Below, piece by piece: positions 1-11,393 of a stretch of 64,000 nucleotides of DNA. Where the stretch lies: contig JAFEMH010000975.1 in the NCBI GenBank assembly GCA_022495995.1, positions 1 through 64,000 of the forward strand, read 5' to 3'. The notes beneath the pieces were generated by a model. It ran no database searches and was not told where the DNA came from. It saw only the letters and a program-made list of their open reading frames with translations. Positions within the stretch are counted from its first letter, which is position 1. Every line of letters begins with the position of its first letter. The position numbers and the translations under genes were made by a program. The stretch is from Adenophora triphylla var. japonica. Taxonomy: Eukaryota > Streptophyta > Magnoliopsida > Asterales > Campanulaceae.

Positions 1-480
1 AGCCTTTCTGGATCCGGGCTTCTTTTCAACTACGCTCGGCTGAATTTCATGTATACACGAGGTTCGTGCTTCGTAGGTGATGCAGTGAAATGAGCTCATG
101 GACCGATTCAACAAAATGAAGATTTCTGATTCCATGAAGACACACTTGAACCCATCTCATGAATCTTTGCAACATGCATACTTTATTAGAATTTCCTAGG
201 ATGGAAGCAAAACTTAGTTGTATACTATACACATCCTTAATAATCTTTCCATTTAAAGAAAGTTGTTTGACATCCATTTGTCATATCACATGGTCACAAT
301 ATGTGATAATGGCAATTGAAACTCCTAACGAGGACTTAGGCATTCTTATGGCCCGGCAAAAGGTTTCAACATAGTCGATACTATGAATTTGCCTAAATCC
401 CTTTGCTACAATCCTTAGTCATGAAAGTATACACCTTCCCATCCATGTCGGTCTTGAAGACCTACTTGCACCTTTAGTTT
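1..480 (-). pseudogene. Copia reverse transcriptase relic of element A
   Basis: The minus-strand translation contains MDVKQLSLNGKIIKDVY, which matches the copia reverse transcriptase signature MDVKxAFLNGxLxEDVY at the start of the fingers/palm region. It is followed by decayed stretches where the LQKSIYGLKQ motif would be. Further right (280-480) are fragments of the preceding region, where the VARLxxIRxLLA stretch would be expected. Several stops and frameshifts interrupt it. It cannot be functional. Confidence 0.75.
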
Positions 481-699
481 TCTACACCTTTAGGTGGATC
501 AATCAAGTTCCAAACTTGATTTATCGGCCATGGATTGTAATTCGGACTTCATAGCCTCTTGCCATTTTCCGAATCGGGGAGAGGACATCGCTTCTTTGAT
601 AGGAAGTAGGTTCATCATTTTCGATAAACTCCGGCTTCATCGCACTTTTCGATCACGAGAAATCAATATTTCTTGAGTTCGGATCGTAATCTATCCAAT

Positions 700-1700
700 C
701 TCACGATGGACTTGTGCATCTTGAATCGGTTCACACGAATTCCTTGTGAACTTGGTTACGTCTCTACTTCTCTTGGTTCCATATTTATTTTAGGGTTCTT
801 GAACTCCCTTCAAGATTAATTTTACTCCACTTTCAGATTCTTTATTGAGAAACTATTTCTCAAAGAAAATGAAGATAAATGCGAGCAATTTCAAACACAT
901 TTTGTTTATCTCTTTGCGGTTGTAAGATTAATTTTTGAAAATAACCTTGTCCCGGAATTTGGTGCTAACTTATCGAGTGAAATCTCTTCTTATAAGCTTT
1001 TGCAAACCCAAATCTTCTTGAAAGACAAACTAATTTTTCTTTCCATGCCACATCTCGTGTGGGGCCTTAGGAAAGGCAGATTTAGTAGGGACTCAATTCG
1101 AGTGTAACCGCATTTATTTTCTAACTGTCATATCCTCAAAAGGAAATAGGAAAATCAGAATTGACACATCATTGAGCAGAGCCATTGTTCTACAAGGTTC
1201 AATTCACTCCTATCGAGACAAACCATACGATGTGAGTGTTCGGTGTAATGAAGTCAACTACTGAAATGATTTCACCGAGTTTTGAGATGATTGTCAAACT
1301 CTTGGCTCAAATATCCATCACCTGCAATCTAATTCGAAGTACTTAATATTTTTGCCAAGTTACTTTGTACTTCATCTTGAAATGTTCGAAACATCTCAAA
1401 CGATTCACCTTTGGACTTCATCGTATAGACATAAGTCATATATCTAGATAAAGCGCCAATGGTGGAATGTGATGAAACACCAAAATCCTCCCTAGCAATG
1501 CTTTTTGCTTAATGAGTCCGCATCACATCTCATGTATAATGACCCAATATAAGTCACTAGACCTCCACGATACACTCCTTAGTGTAGGAATTGGTTTGGT
1601 CAATAATCCCAATAAATAAGATCCACATTCTCAAATGATACAGAGTCATATGAGTCTAAAAGTCCATGTTAATGGAGTTTAGATATATGTTTCTTATTTT
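700..1700 (-). pseudogene. Probable integrase region of element A, heavily decayed
   Basis: By position between the protease relic and the reverse transcriptase relic this should be the integrase and INT-RT linker. I do not see a clear HHCC or DDE signature and no long open frame remains. The call rests on the order of the neighbouring domains. Confidence 0.4.
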
Positions 1701-1710
1701 CGACCAAGCT

Positions 1711-2330
1711 TCACATGATGTGCCATATGAACGCGTTGTTCATATTATTTGGTTTAGATTTCCCATTTATATTATAGATATCTTCATTATTATTTTGTTT
1801 CTCATTATCAAGGATATGAAGACCATTCAATGACATATGCAATACAATAAGACATATCATTAAATAAATATAAAACTTCTTATTCTCAATAAGAAAATTA
1901 TATCCTTCATCATCCATATAAGAAACGAAAATAATACTCCTACCCAAATCCGAAACTTAGTAACATTTGTTCGAAACAAGTACTAGTTCACTAGGTAAAT
2001 TGACTTCATAAGTCCCTATGGCTAATGCAGCAACTCTTACTTCGTTCCCACGCATTGTTTTAATTTACCTTCTTTGAGTAGCTTTCTATTCTTTATTCCT
2101 TGCACATTTAAACAAATGTGGGATCCATGTCCGGTATCATATACCCAAGAACAAGAAGTCGAAAGGAAAATATCTATCATATAGATACTTGAAGTAGTAG
2201 CAATCATATTGCCCTTCTTCACCTTTTAGGTCTTCCTAATAAGCCTTGCAACTTTGCTTCCAATGATAATCTCATTACAATGGTAGCAAAATGCATCCTT
2301 TTGAGACACTTTGGGTTTAGCCTCTTCGGC
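1711..2330 (-). pseudogene. Gag zinc knuckle and aspartic protease relic of element A
   Basis: On the minus strand, around 2262-2310, the translation shows a CxHC-type knuckle remnant (CYHCNENWKQSC) of the copia gag C-terminus. About 40 residues later comes SWVYDTGHGSHICLNVQG, which matches the plant copia protease motif WVLDTGCGSHICxNVQG; the catalytic DTG is present. It continues as VGTK/VRVAALAIGTYEV and a glycine-poor stretch ending with NGLHILDNE near 1800, as in copia protease/pre-integrase regions. At least two in-frame stops and frame changes are present. Confidence 0.75.
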
Positions 2331-3833
2331 TTTGGCAACTTTTGCCCTAGGTTAAGCAACATTTGCTTTACCTTCTTTATGTTTCCTTTTAAACCCCTTT
2401 CTTGTGTTAATCATTTACACAATCAAACTTCTCTTGCCTAGCTTGCACTTGGAACATTTCCTTTGTGTGTTGTGCTAGAACAAAAGTAACTTCCATATGT
2501 TCAAGGTTCTTCATAAGAGCCTTTAAACATGGTGGCAATTATAAGGCAAGCAATATTATTAGAATCATCAACATGTTTCTAATGTTGCTCCTTATTTTCC
2601 CTTTGCAACAATTACAGTAGGTTCAGCAGGAATGGATTCATCAAGAACGTACACATTTGCCTAAGAACCATTCTTTAGGCTTCTGATCCAATCAGAATTA
2701 TCTGTACCGTTCCTTTCGAACTTTGTCCATCATAAGGACGAATCGCAATTTATTGTGTAATGCTACTTCTACAACAAAATATGCAAACTATATGAACACA
2801 TATCAATATCAACACATTTATCATCTAAGAGCGAATCATGTATTTCACAAATACTCCCACTAAATTATACACCTTCCAATGCAAATAAGCATAATATACA
2901 TTTAATGGGCTAAGATTCAACTTTAATTTAATCTCAAGTACGCTATGGCGCACCGCTCAAGATTAAAATTAATTAGGTAGAAAACATCAATCATATCGTA
3001 TATGACTCTTAGATCTTTTATGAGATTTATTTAAGACATCATATGTCTAAGCATATTTAAATCTCATCTTATGCCTTGGGTCCAAAACCATTTTGATAAC
3101 CCAATTAAGTTCATTCACTTTAAACGTATAGGAACCACCATTTCCTCATCTTGCTCACACAACGAATAGAATCAAAGTACCTTGCTATGGCAAGCCCACC
3201 CAAAACTATCCGAGTGGTCTCAAGTGTTTTAATCATGGATTGGCATAAAGAACTTAAAAGTTAAATGAAGGTTCTTTAAAGCAGATTATAAGCATATCAG
3301 CAAAGATAATTATAATGTACACCAGGTAAGTTCCCAAGAAAATAGGTGAGCCACAAGGACTGCTTAATTACCAAATCTTTCCTTCGACAGAACTCTCCTA
3401 GACATTTACAATTACAATATCAGCTTGATTGCAACATAATAAATACTTTGTATACCGACTTGTTTCTCACAAACAATCAGATTTTTTCAAATTTTGCGTA
3501 AACTGACTTGTTTCTCATAAACAATCAGAAAACAAAATTTTAATGTTTCAACTTAAACATTCAGGAAATTACAATTCAATGTTTCAACTAAACATCTAAC
3601 AAAACTTCTTAACACTTAAGAACATATAATTCATGCATCGCAACAATTAATAAAATCATATTTAAATTAATTAAGCATGCATAAATAATGAATTAATCAA
3701 GCATAGCCCTATAAATTAATTTCCAGAAATTTATAGCATCCAGATTAAGACAGAAACATATCAGATTATCAACATAATCATAGATTAGCAAGAAAAAATT
3801 AACAAACTGATTCTGCCCAGATCAGGCAAGTTT
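2331..3833 (-). other. Remaining gag and leader of element A, no readable frame
   Basis: This AT-rich stretch lies between the zinc-knuckle relic and the repeated TGTCGCGTGACA words. It should hold the N-terminal gag and the untranslated leader of element A. I find no open frame of note and no recognisable motif. Confidence 0.4.
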
Positions 3834-3892
3834 TGTCGCGTGACAGAGGCCAACTCTGTCGCGTGACACAAGCAAACTCTGTCGCGTGACAC
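3834..3892 (-). repeat. Three 22 bp units with TGTCGCGTGACA in the leader of element A
   Basis: Three near-identical 22 bp units each carry the near-palindrome TGTCGCGTGACA separated by a GAGGCCAACT-like spacer. The same word occurs three times in the LTR (4912-4969). Placing it between gag and the primer binding site suggests an enhancer-like or structural element copied between LTR and leader; that role is inference. Confidence 0.85.
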
Positions 3893-3956
3893 TGAGTTAC
3901 CAGATTTGCAGATTTTCAGCTTCAATAAATTCTAATCATAAAGCAATTAAATCATA

Positions 3957-4244
3957 CTCCCTCCGTCCCACGTAAATACGGACTTATTTCCATTTTGGTC
4001 CGTCCCACGTAAATGTGGTCTGCCCAAAATGGAAACAAATATTCACTATTCCATCTACTCATTCTCTCTCCTACTTCACTTTTACACTCACAACATTCTC
4101 TCTCCTAACTATTCCTCCCACTCATTCTCTCTCCTATTTAATTTTTCATACTCACAAACACCTCCTCCACCTATTTCTCTCTCCTACTTTTCCTTAATTC
4201 TCACACCCAAAAAGTTGGTTTGCATTTATGTGGGACGGAGGGAA
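3957..4244. mobile_element. Stowaway MITE in element A
   Basis: A 288 bp insertion is bounded by inverted ends CTCCCTCCGTCCCAC and GTGGGACGGAGGGAA and flanked by TA on both sides (3955-3956 and 4245-4246). This is the hallmark of Stowaway (Tc1/mariner superfamily) MITEs. The interior is AT-rich and pyrimidine-rich on the plus strand, and there is no coding potential. Confidence 0.93.
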
Positions 4245-4413
4245 TATAAAACAACCTTTTAACAGATTTAATCCAACATGATTCAGAAAACGATTTTCAC
4301 ATTGTTTCACATAAACAATCGAAATTCTACTGCATACAAAAACATGCAACGAACATATAAACAATTTATATAAACATTCTAGCATGTTAATTCAAACTTA
4401 ACCATACGAACCT

Positions 4414-4426
4414 GGCTCTGATACCA
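4414..4426 (-). promoter_or_regulatory. Primer binding site of element A
   Basis: The reverse complement reads TGGTATCAGAGCC, the classical complement of the 3' end of plant initiator tRNA-Met used to prime copia minus-strand DNA. It lies one base from the LTR end and fixes the orientation of the element. Confidence 0.92.
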
Positions 4427-4427
4427 C

Positions 4428-5817
4428 TGTTAGATTTTATGGGTCCATGCGCAGCGGAATTAGCATCTAAATAACACAAAACCCAAGAGCCCTAAGATCC
4501 GTTCTATACAGTTAAATTGAATTCCTATGAGATAGAGTTAACCAACCTTAATTGCTTTCCGTTCTTGAGCTATCGAACGATTTATCAATGTGATTTTGAA
4601 TCACAAACTTCGATCTTTAAGACTTGTATCTTCAGATTGCTTGGACAATTAGAACTCTAGGCCTTGATCGTCGTACGAGCGAAGACCCTCTAGTAGTATC
4701 CACACCTTTGAATGAACCAAGAACAGTTCTTGAGGATTGCTAGATCCTCAAACCCTAGGAAGAATATTGAGAAACCTTTGTTATGATTTTTCCTTAGAAA
4801 ATTCGACACTCAATAGGGTTTACAGACCTCATATTTATACTACGTTAGTATTAGTATTTGTTTCCTAATCGTATTAGGAAACAGTCTGTAAACCGCCTCT
4901 GTGACTAAAGTTGTCGCGTGACAGAAGCCAACTTTGTCGCGTGACAGAGTCCAACTTTGTCGCGTGACAACTTAATCCAGATCAAGAACTCTCAATCATT
5001 TCTTCCTTTGATTTAACCAATTCATTCTAGTTGTGTGTGACTCAATAGGATTATATTATGTTGGCAATGACTCCGATCAAATCGACCCTCATAAAACATA
5101 AGCAGACTCTAGCAAGTCATTATGTCTACCCAATTAATATAACGTAAGAGTTCACGTTTCCAATGGTAAACTTCCATTTCTCCCTTTGTCTCACGATGTT
5201 ATATTGAACACAAGTCATGGTTCACGTCAACTTGTATTTGTTCAATGCTTTCTCGATACTGAGTATAATGATAATCCAATCGAATTGGGGTATGACCATA
5301 CACTTTCATCATTATCACTATTCGAGGGGCCCAAGCAAAACATCTCTCTTTCGAGGGACAAATTCCATCTTGACTTATCATCCTTCCCATCATGAATCCG
5401 ATCATGCCAAAGATAGCCTTTATAAATATCGTGTTAAGATATCGTTTGACTAAAATCAAACATAACTTTCATCATATGTAAGGTCATGATAATCTCAGGT
5501 CTAGGGACTAAATAAAGTGACCATATGAGATTTAATTATGACATTTGACCATGACATAAATCTCATACGGGTCAAGTCCAGTCACTTGTTCTCTAACAAG
5601 TACTCATAAATTTAATGTGCATCTCTATGTATATAATCATCATATGATTATCCATTAACATTTATACTAATTATTCACTTAATAATTAGGGACGGAGATT
5701 ATTACAATAAATATGCAAAATATATAATAATCAAATAATAAACTTTTTCTATAATAAACGATAAAGATGATACATAAAGGTTTTAAGTTAAACATAACTA
5801 AAGCCTAGGGCATTACA
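4428..5817 (-). repeat. 5' LTR of element A
   Basis: The plus strand starts TGTTAGATTTTATGG and ends GCCTAGGGCATTACA, giving TG...CA ends in both directions. The LTR therefore begins TGTAATGCCC and ends ATAAAATCTAACA on the minus strand, directly before the primer binding site. It is 1390 bp long. It contains three copies of the TGTCGCGTGACA word at 4912-4969. The partner LTR is outside the window, so identity cannot be judged. Confidence 0.85.
4912..4969 (-). repeat. Three TGTCGCGTGACA words inside the LTR of element A
   Basis: Three units of TGTCGCGTGACA with AGAAGCCAACTT-like spacers, the same arrangement as in the leader at 3834-3892. Confidence 0.85.
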
Positions 5818-6124
5818 CCAATAGCAACGAGCCGGTTAAAACGAATTAGGATTTTCAATACGACCGCAGTTCGTCGGTTAGGCGCTTGATAGGTTGAAGG
5901 CTTGACCGATTGAGAAGAATGATCGGTCAGGTGCAATGACCGGTTGAGAGCTGTTTTGCCGTCGGTTAGAGACCATCGGTTAGGGACACCAGGATACCGG
6001 TTAGGGATACTAGTTAGCACACCGGTTAGAGATATCGATTAGGGACACCGGTTAGCAGTGGTATATTGAGGAATCACCTTGATCGGTTGATAGCTTACAC
6101 AAGTAGTAAAGTTAGCACAATTTA
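5818..6124 (-). repeat. 3' untranslated/LTR part of element B with many CCGGTT words
   Basis: About 300 bp downstream of the pol stop of element B is filled with the words CCGGTTAGG, ATCGGTTAGG and CGGTTGA (for example around 5835, 5870, 5940, 5995, 6020, 6050 and 6082). The same words recur in the coding part of B (17200-17500, 19240-19380, 20100-20620). No LTR boundary could be fixed because element A cuts through. Confidence 0.65.
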
Positions 6125-6629
6125 TCAACAAATATCAATCATGCCTAGTTCTCCTCTAAGGAATTCAAATCTTTTAATGTCCAAGGGTTTTGTCAAAATA
6201 TCAGCTAACTGATAATTAGTATGAACTTTTAAGAGAAAGATATTACCCTTTTCAACATGATCCTTGAGGAAGTGGTATTTGATGCCTATGTGCTTTGCCT
6301 TGGAATGCATCACAGAATTATTGGAGACTGAAATTGCTGAGGTGTTGTCACAGTAGATGGGACACACTTCTTGGAGAATTTCATAGTCCACCAGTTGTTG
6401 CTTGATCCATAGGATTTGTGAGTAGCAACTTCCAGCAGCTATGCACTAAGCCTCGATTGTAGAAGTAAAAATTGAAGCTTGCTTCTTGTACGACCAGGAA
6501 ACCAGTCGGTTACCTAGAAATTGACAAGCTCCACTTGTACTTTTCCTTGTGACCCTACAAGCTGCAAAATCAGCATCTAAATAGCCAATTAGCGTAAAGG
6601 ATGAATCTTTTGGATACCACAAACCTAAG
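6125..6629 (-). pseudogene. RNase H domain of element B, C-terminal part
   Basis: The minus-strand translation carries the usual copia RNase H order: LIGYLDADFA followed by TRKSTSGACQFLG, then an in-frame stop where STAEAEY would be, IAAGSCYSQILWIKQQL, YCDNTSAISVSNN, HSKAKHIGIKYHFL and finally QLADILTKPL with a stop at 6125. The aspartates of DADFA and CDNTSA are present. The preceding strand of the domain lies across the gypsy insertion at 16104 onwards. Confidence 0.88.
6625..6629. repeat. Left target-site duplication (CTAAG) of the Tekay element
   Basis: CTAAG directly precedes the 5' LTR and is repeated at 16099-16103 directly after the 3' LTR. The 5 bp length is typical of Ty3/gypsy insertion. 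Confidence 0.95.
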
Positions 6630-6914
6630 TATAACGACCCTAAACCTAGGCACTATTTTAGTATAATATTATATGCTTTTAATATTAATATTAACTTTAT
6701 GTGCTTATTTTATGCCTTTAATGTTATGATAAGTTGAGATGGTTAGGAGATAATTTTAAAGCCTTGGGATAAAATGAACGTAAGTTAAAGTCTTTGGTTG
6801 AATTAAAATAATTGAAAGTAAAATAAAGTAATAGGGTGTAGTGATAATAAAATGAGCGAATAAAATATTTTGGGGTTGGGAAGGTTATTTTAAAAATAAA
6901 GAAAGAAAGAAATT

Positions 6915-6942
6915 AGGAAGTATGGGGGGGGGCATACTTCCT
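6915..6942. other. Hairpin with poly-G loop in the 5' Tekay LTR
   Basis: AGGAAGTATG is followed by eight G and then CATACTTCCT, giving a perfect 10 bp stem around a G loop. The same structure is at 13928-13955 in the 3' LTR. Confidence 0.85.
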
Positions 6943-7603
6943 CCCCTCATTTCCCTCACCCTTCCTCCTTCAAGGTCAAACCCTCCCCATACTCCCTTTA
7001 CACTTTTCATTCATCTCCTCCATCATCCTCCTTCATTTTCTTTCTACAATTTTCCATGGAACTCCATTTTGAAAGCCTCACCTTCCAAGACTTCTAGCAA
7101 GCTCATTTCTTATCCATTTTCAAATCAAATTGTACTTTTGTGCTTGGTGCATCTAGGGAAGTTTATCAAGCCAAATCCTCATTCCATCTTGTATTTACTA
7201 AGGTGAGTTGTTATGACTTCCCTTCCTCTAAATGTTCATAAACTATTTATTGTTGTTATTGTTGAAATCATGGTTATGTGATGCTTTGGAAACCTCCTTG
7301 AAATTTAGAAATGGGTTAATGGTATAGAATGAAGTTATTTTCCATGGAAGTTGATCAAAATGTAAGAAAATGGGTTGAGTAGATTAAAAGGGTCTAACTT
7401 GAAATGTGGTAGAACAATGGGTGGAAAATCAAGTGGGAATTGATCTATGTTTAGGATAGGATGCCTTGGGGTTAAATGGTTTAGAATGGAATCATCAAAG
7501 TTAGAAATCATTTTAGGTTCACAAAAGTAGAAGAAGCTTGGTCCTAGTTTTGGGTTTTTGGGAATTCCTAGCCATTACTGCTGCTGCTACCTGTTTCTGG
7601 GCC

Positions 7604-7845
7604 GTGGCACGAGTCGTACCCCTAGGCACGAGTCGTGCCCATGGCCAACTCGTGATAACGACTCGTGGATAGGAGGCCAAATCGTTCTGAGTAACTGTGT
7701 GGAAAATTAACACGAGTCATGCTCTCAGGCACGAGTCGTGCCAAGGGGAAGTCACGAGTCGTGTTGTCAAGGGACGCATGATTCTGAGAAGGGCCAAAAG
7801 GGCACGAGTCGTGCCCTGGGGCACGAGTCGTGCCCTGGCCTGGTT
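7604..7845. repeat. Array of GGCACGAGTCGTGCC palindromes, 5' LTR
   Basis: About seven copies of CACGAGTCGTG, most inside the longer palindrome GGCACGAGTCGTGCC, occur within 240 bp, together with half-words (ACTCGTGATAACGACTCGT). Several differ from the 3' LTR copies by single transitions (for example GTACCC against GTGCCC and GTCATG against GTCGTG). Confidence 0.9.
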
Positions 7846-9082
7846 ACATTGCAACAACTTTAGAGCTGTTTAAATCTAATCAAACTAGAACCAAAATGAA
7901 ATCTCCTTAACCTAGATTAAAGTAGAATACTTTGGCTACACAATGACATCTTAAGTGAGAAAAATGGAATTGGGGAAGTACTTTAAATATTGCTTGGAAA
8001 ACGCTAAGTAGCCTAGTTTGGTAACTTGTCAAACGGGATTCTAACTTGGTAGAATTAACTTGGATCTTTATAGAGACCACGTATTAGTGTATAATGACTA
8101 TGTATGGTGGATTGATGATATCTCAATGCCTTACTTGAGTTCATATTCGTTAATTATATTATGCATAGTGAGTTGAATAAATGTTGCACTATGATATTGG
8201 TTGAACATGAGTATATTTTACCATGTGGCTATGTTGCTTATTCCATTTGTGGATTATATTTCAAGTAACTATTATGTACTTGATAATTTGTTAATCAGCT
8301 GATGTTGGTGGTATAACATAATACGATCAATTATGGAAGTGTGACCTAATGTGATCGGATTATGTTATATCTGTGACCGTCCCCTCCTGTGGCCACAGGT
8401 CGGGGTTATAGCATCTGTATTGAGCCAAAAGACTTACAGAGTTGCTACTGTCTTATATGGTTCCCTGAAAAATGGGTCTTATAAGATGTGAGTATTGCTT
8501 AAGCAGCTCACCAAAGATTGGAGTATTATACCCAATGTTGTACGACTATTGTTCAGACGGGAAAAGGTAAACCAAGGTAATGAAAGGTGTTTACAGCTTT
8601 TCCAATGTGTTATATGCAACTTGTTATGTGTTGCATCTTATTTGGCATATTGCTGCATTCATAATAGCTTGCTGAGATTTATTCTCACTCCTCTCCCTTT
8701 AATGTTTTTAGATCCCGAGACAGGCAGACCGGCCAAGTAAGGGCGGAGAGGAGTTTGGAAGTGATCTTTTGGGTATTGTCGGGGTACGTATAGGTTGGCG
8801 TAGAAAATGTATTTTGGTATAGTTCCTTCATGGAGTTTGTAATTATAAACCTTAATTTCTACATAATAACCACAATCTTTTGTAACTAAAACAGATGTAT
8901 ACTTTCAAAGTTGGTCAACTCTTCCTCCAAGGTGGAGAGGAGTAGAGTTATTTTGAAATGGTTATGTGAATTGTGTTTATGTTGAAATTTAAATCAAAGT
9001 TTTAAAAGTTTAGTAAATTTGGGTTAGTTTGGGAGCGCTCCAGCTCGGGACACGTGTAGGTTCCGGGTTGGGGTCCTCACAG

Positions 9083-9097
9083 TTGGTATCAAAGCTC
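9083..9097 (+). promoter_or_regulatory. Primer binding site of the Tekay element
   Basis: TTGGTATCAAAGCTC follows the LTR by one base. It resembles TGGTATCAGAGC, the complement of initiator tRNA-Met, with one change. Confidence 0.88.
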
Positions 9098-9171
9098 AGT
9101 TAGAGTTCTCGGGTAGAGTCTAGCAGAGTGAGAGTGTGTGATAACTGACGTCGAGTGTTTAGTTTGTACTA

Positions 9172-9920
9172 TTGGCGGGTAATGATGGAGATCAGGATCG
9201 GGCTTTGGGCAATGTTGGTAATCCGAATGCCGAAATGATGGACATGTTCCGAGTGTTTCTTCAGAATATGGCAAATCAGAATCAAGGTAGGGGACAACAA
9301 CAACCCAAAGGTAGGCAAGGGCACCATGGTCTAGAGAAGTTCATGAAGATGTCTCCTCCTAGCTTCAACGGAGATCCGGATCCGGCGAAGGCGGAAAGAT
9401 GGTTGGAAGCTATGAATAAGATTTTTGCGGCAATGGAGAGTTCGGATGCAGAAAAGGTAAGATGCGCTGTTTTCAAGTTGGAAGGACCCGCTGAGCACTG
9501 GTGGCAGGTAGTGAAGGATGGTTGGGATCGGGATTTGACACCGCAGACTTGGGAAAATTTCACACGCAAGTTCCGGGATCACTTCGTTCTGATGGTTACG
9601 AGAGATAAGAAGGAGGTTGAATTTCTGAAATTGGAGCAAGGGACGATGACTATAGCACAGTATTCAGCCAAGTTTACGGAGTTAGCCCGATATTGTCCCC
9701 ATTTGGTACCGGAGGAAGAGAGGCGGATCTACCGGTTCGTGAAAGGCATAAGGGTGTAGTTTCTAAGCGGATTATTTGACTCATGACTTCGCCAACTTCC
9801 AAGCGGCCGTGAATATGGCGTATCGGATTGAGAATGATATAGAGGAGCATCGTGGTAAATCTGAAGGTGGAAACAGAAATAGATTTCAAGGTCAAGGTTC
9901 GGGCGTAATAGAGGACAACC
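9172..9920 (+). pseudogene. Gag (capsid part) of the Tekay element
   Basis: The frame from 9172 to 9759 encodes a retrotransposon gag capsid domain: FMKMSPPSFNGDPDPAKAER, then WLEAMNKIFAAMESSDAEKV, HWWQVVKDGW, and REFRDHF-like and LEQGTMTIAQYSAKFTELA segments, as in plant gypsy gag. The expected start codon ATG is TTG (TTGGCGGGTAATGATGG), so no proper start remains. A stop at 9757-9759 and a frame change follow. The capsid end (DFANFQAAVNMAYRIENDIE) is readable in another frame at about 9787-9850 before joining the zinc-finger frame at 9921. Confidence 0.9.
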
Positions 9921-11393
9921 ATGACAGCGGCTCAGGGAGCGTGTAGAGGAGGATTTGTGGCGGCTCTACCAACCGCATTTACGACTTCGGGACGCTTTGG
10001 TACATTGTGTGGATATTGCAAGAAGCCAGGGCATTCGGAGGACAAGTGTTGGAGCAAGCAAGGCCGATGTTTAGAGTGTGGGGCGACAGGCCATTTCCGG
10101 AGGAATTGTCCCAAGTGGCAAAAGAAGCAAGCTTCGGGTAGTGGTCAAGGAGGACAAGCTAGTGGTGTGAAGAGAGATGTAGACGGGAAGCCCAAAGATA
10201 GATTACAAGGTCGAGTGTTCGCCTTGGGTAGAGGAGAGGTCGATCCCAATGCCGTCATTAGAGGTATAGTCCCTGTCTCGGGGGTTAAGGCCCGCATTCT
10301 TATAGATCCCGGGTCTTCCCATTCATTTGTGGCATCTCATTTTGCATTTTCATTGCATAAATTGCCTGAATCTATGCCTTATGTGTTGGAGGTCTTTACT
10401 CCTATGGGAGAGTGCCTTGCATCTTCTTTGATATATCGTGATTGTGATGTGACTATATGTGGGCATATATTGCCGGTGGATTTGGTCGAGTTACCAATCC
10501 GTGACTTTGATGTGATCCTTGGGATGGATTGGTTGAGTCAGTGTCATGCTTTGGTAGACTGTCGTAGAAAGCGAGTCTCATTTGCTATGCCTGATGTGCC
10601 CACTTTTATATTTGATGCGGACAAATCTATGTTCGGTTTACATGTTATTTCTGCTTTAAAGGCTAGAAAGATGCTATCTAAGGGGTGTGCGGGTTACTTG
10701 GCTTATGTGGTAGATTCTAATAAGAAGTCCCCCGAGTTAGCTCATGTCCCAGTTGTTAATGAATTTAGCGACGTGTTTTCTAGTGAGTACTCTATGCCTC
10801 CGGATCGTGAGGTAGAGTTTTGTATTGACTTAGTGCCCGGTACCGCCCCTATCTCTAAAGCACCCTATAGAATGGCTCCGGCCGAGTTAAAAGAGTTGAA
10901 GGTCCAATTGCAAGAATTGCTAGACCGGGGTTTTATACGCCCAAGTGTGTCTCCGTGGGGAGCCCCGGTTCTATTTGTTAGGAAGAAGGATGGTACCTTA
11001 CGATTATGTATTGATTATCGTTTGTTGAACCAAGCCACCATAAAGAATAAGTATCCTCTTCCGCACATAGATGATTTATTTGACCAACTTCAAGGTTCCG
11101 TGATTTACTCAAAACTTGATTTGAGAAGCGGATACCATCAGTTGAAGATTAGACCGGATGATATTGCCAAGACCGCTTTCCGAACGAGATATGGTCATTA
11201 TGAGTTTGTTGTGATGCCGTTCGGGTTGACTAATGCTCCAGCCGTGTTTATGGATATGATGAACCGTGTTTTCAAGCCTTATCTTGATAGCTTTGTGGTA
11301 GTATTCATAGATGACATCCTTGTATATTCTAAGTTCCGGGAAGAGCATGAAAATCATTTGAGGATTGTCTTGTCAGTTCTTCGTGAGAAGTAG
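9921..11393 (+). pseudogene. Tekay gag zinc knuckles, protease and reverse transcriptase N-terminal part
   Basis: The 490-codon open frame has two CCHC zinc knuckles near residues 31-66 ([14 protein letters not shown] and [14 protein letters not shown]). The protease motif [12 protein letters not shown] is near residue 126, with proline in place of the usual Ser/Thr of D(S/T)[19 protein letters not shown] is typical of gypsy proteases. The reverse transcriptase runs from about residue 310 ([20 protein letters not shown], then [20 protein letters not shown]) to the catalytic [10 protein letters not shown] near residue 462. It ends at a TAG at 11391-11393, exactly where related elements read through into [12 protein letters not shown], so this is a nonsense change inside the RT. 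Confidence 0.93.

Larger units (their letters stand above)
1..5817 (-). mobile_element. Degenerate Ty1/copia element A, truncated by the window edge
   Basis: This is the 5' half of an old copia retrotransposon read on the minus strand. From right to left it has an LTR (4428-5817), a primer binding site complementary to initiator methionine tRNA (4414-4426), a leader, a gag/zinc-knuckle and protease relic (about 1711-2330), a very decayed integrase stretch and a reverse transcriptase relic (1-480). The 3' LTR lies left of the window. The right flank (5818 on) belongs to copia element B, so A appears to have inserted into B. Reading frames are broken everywhere, and no open frame longer than about 90 codons survives. 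The lineage within copia is not certain. Confidence 0.8.
5818..6629 (-). mobile_element. Copia (Sirevirus-like) element B, left fragment
   Basis: This is the 3' end of a minus-strand copia element. Its other part resumes at 16104 after the nested gypsy element. It contains the end of RNase H (6125-6629) and about 300 bp downstream of the pol stop (5818-6124). Element A interrupts that 3' region, so the 3' LTR is not complete in the window. The 5 bp CTAAG at 6625-6629 is repeated at 16099-16103 as the target duplication of the gypsy insertion. Confidence 0.85.
6630..9081 (+). repeat. 5' LTR of the Tekay element
   Basis: The LTR is 2452 bp long and ends in CCTCACA. The first dinucleotide is TA instead of the TG kept in the 3' LTR (13643), a likely G-to-A change. 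It contains a 10 bp stem hairpin with an all-G loop (6915-6942), a cluster of GGCACGAGTCGTGCC words (about 7604-7845) and the GTGGCCACAGG palindrome near 8390. By eye it differs from the 3' LTR at a few tens of scattered positions; I did not count them. Confidence 0.93.

Noticed and set aside
7604..7845. CRISPR-like array
   Set aside because: The repeated unit is a 15 bp palindrome with irregular, partly repeated spacing inside a plant LTR; there is no spacer logic.
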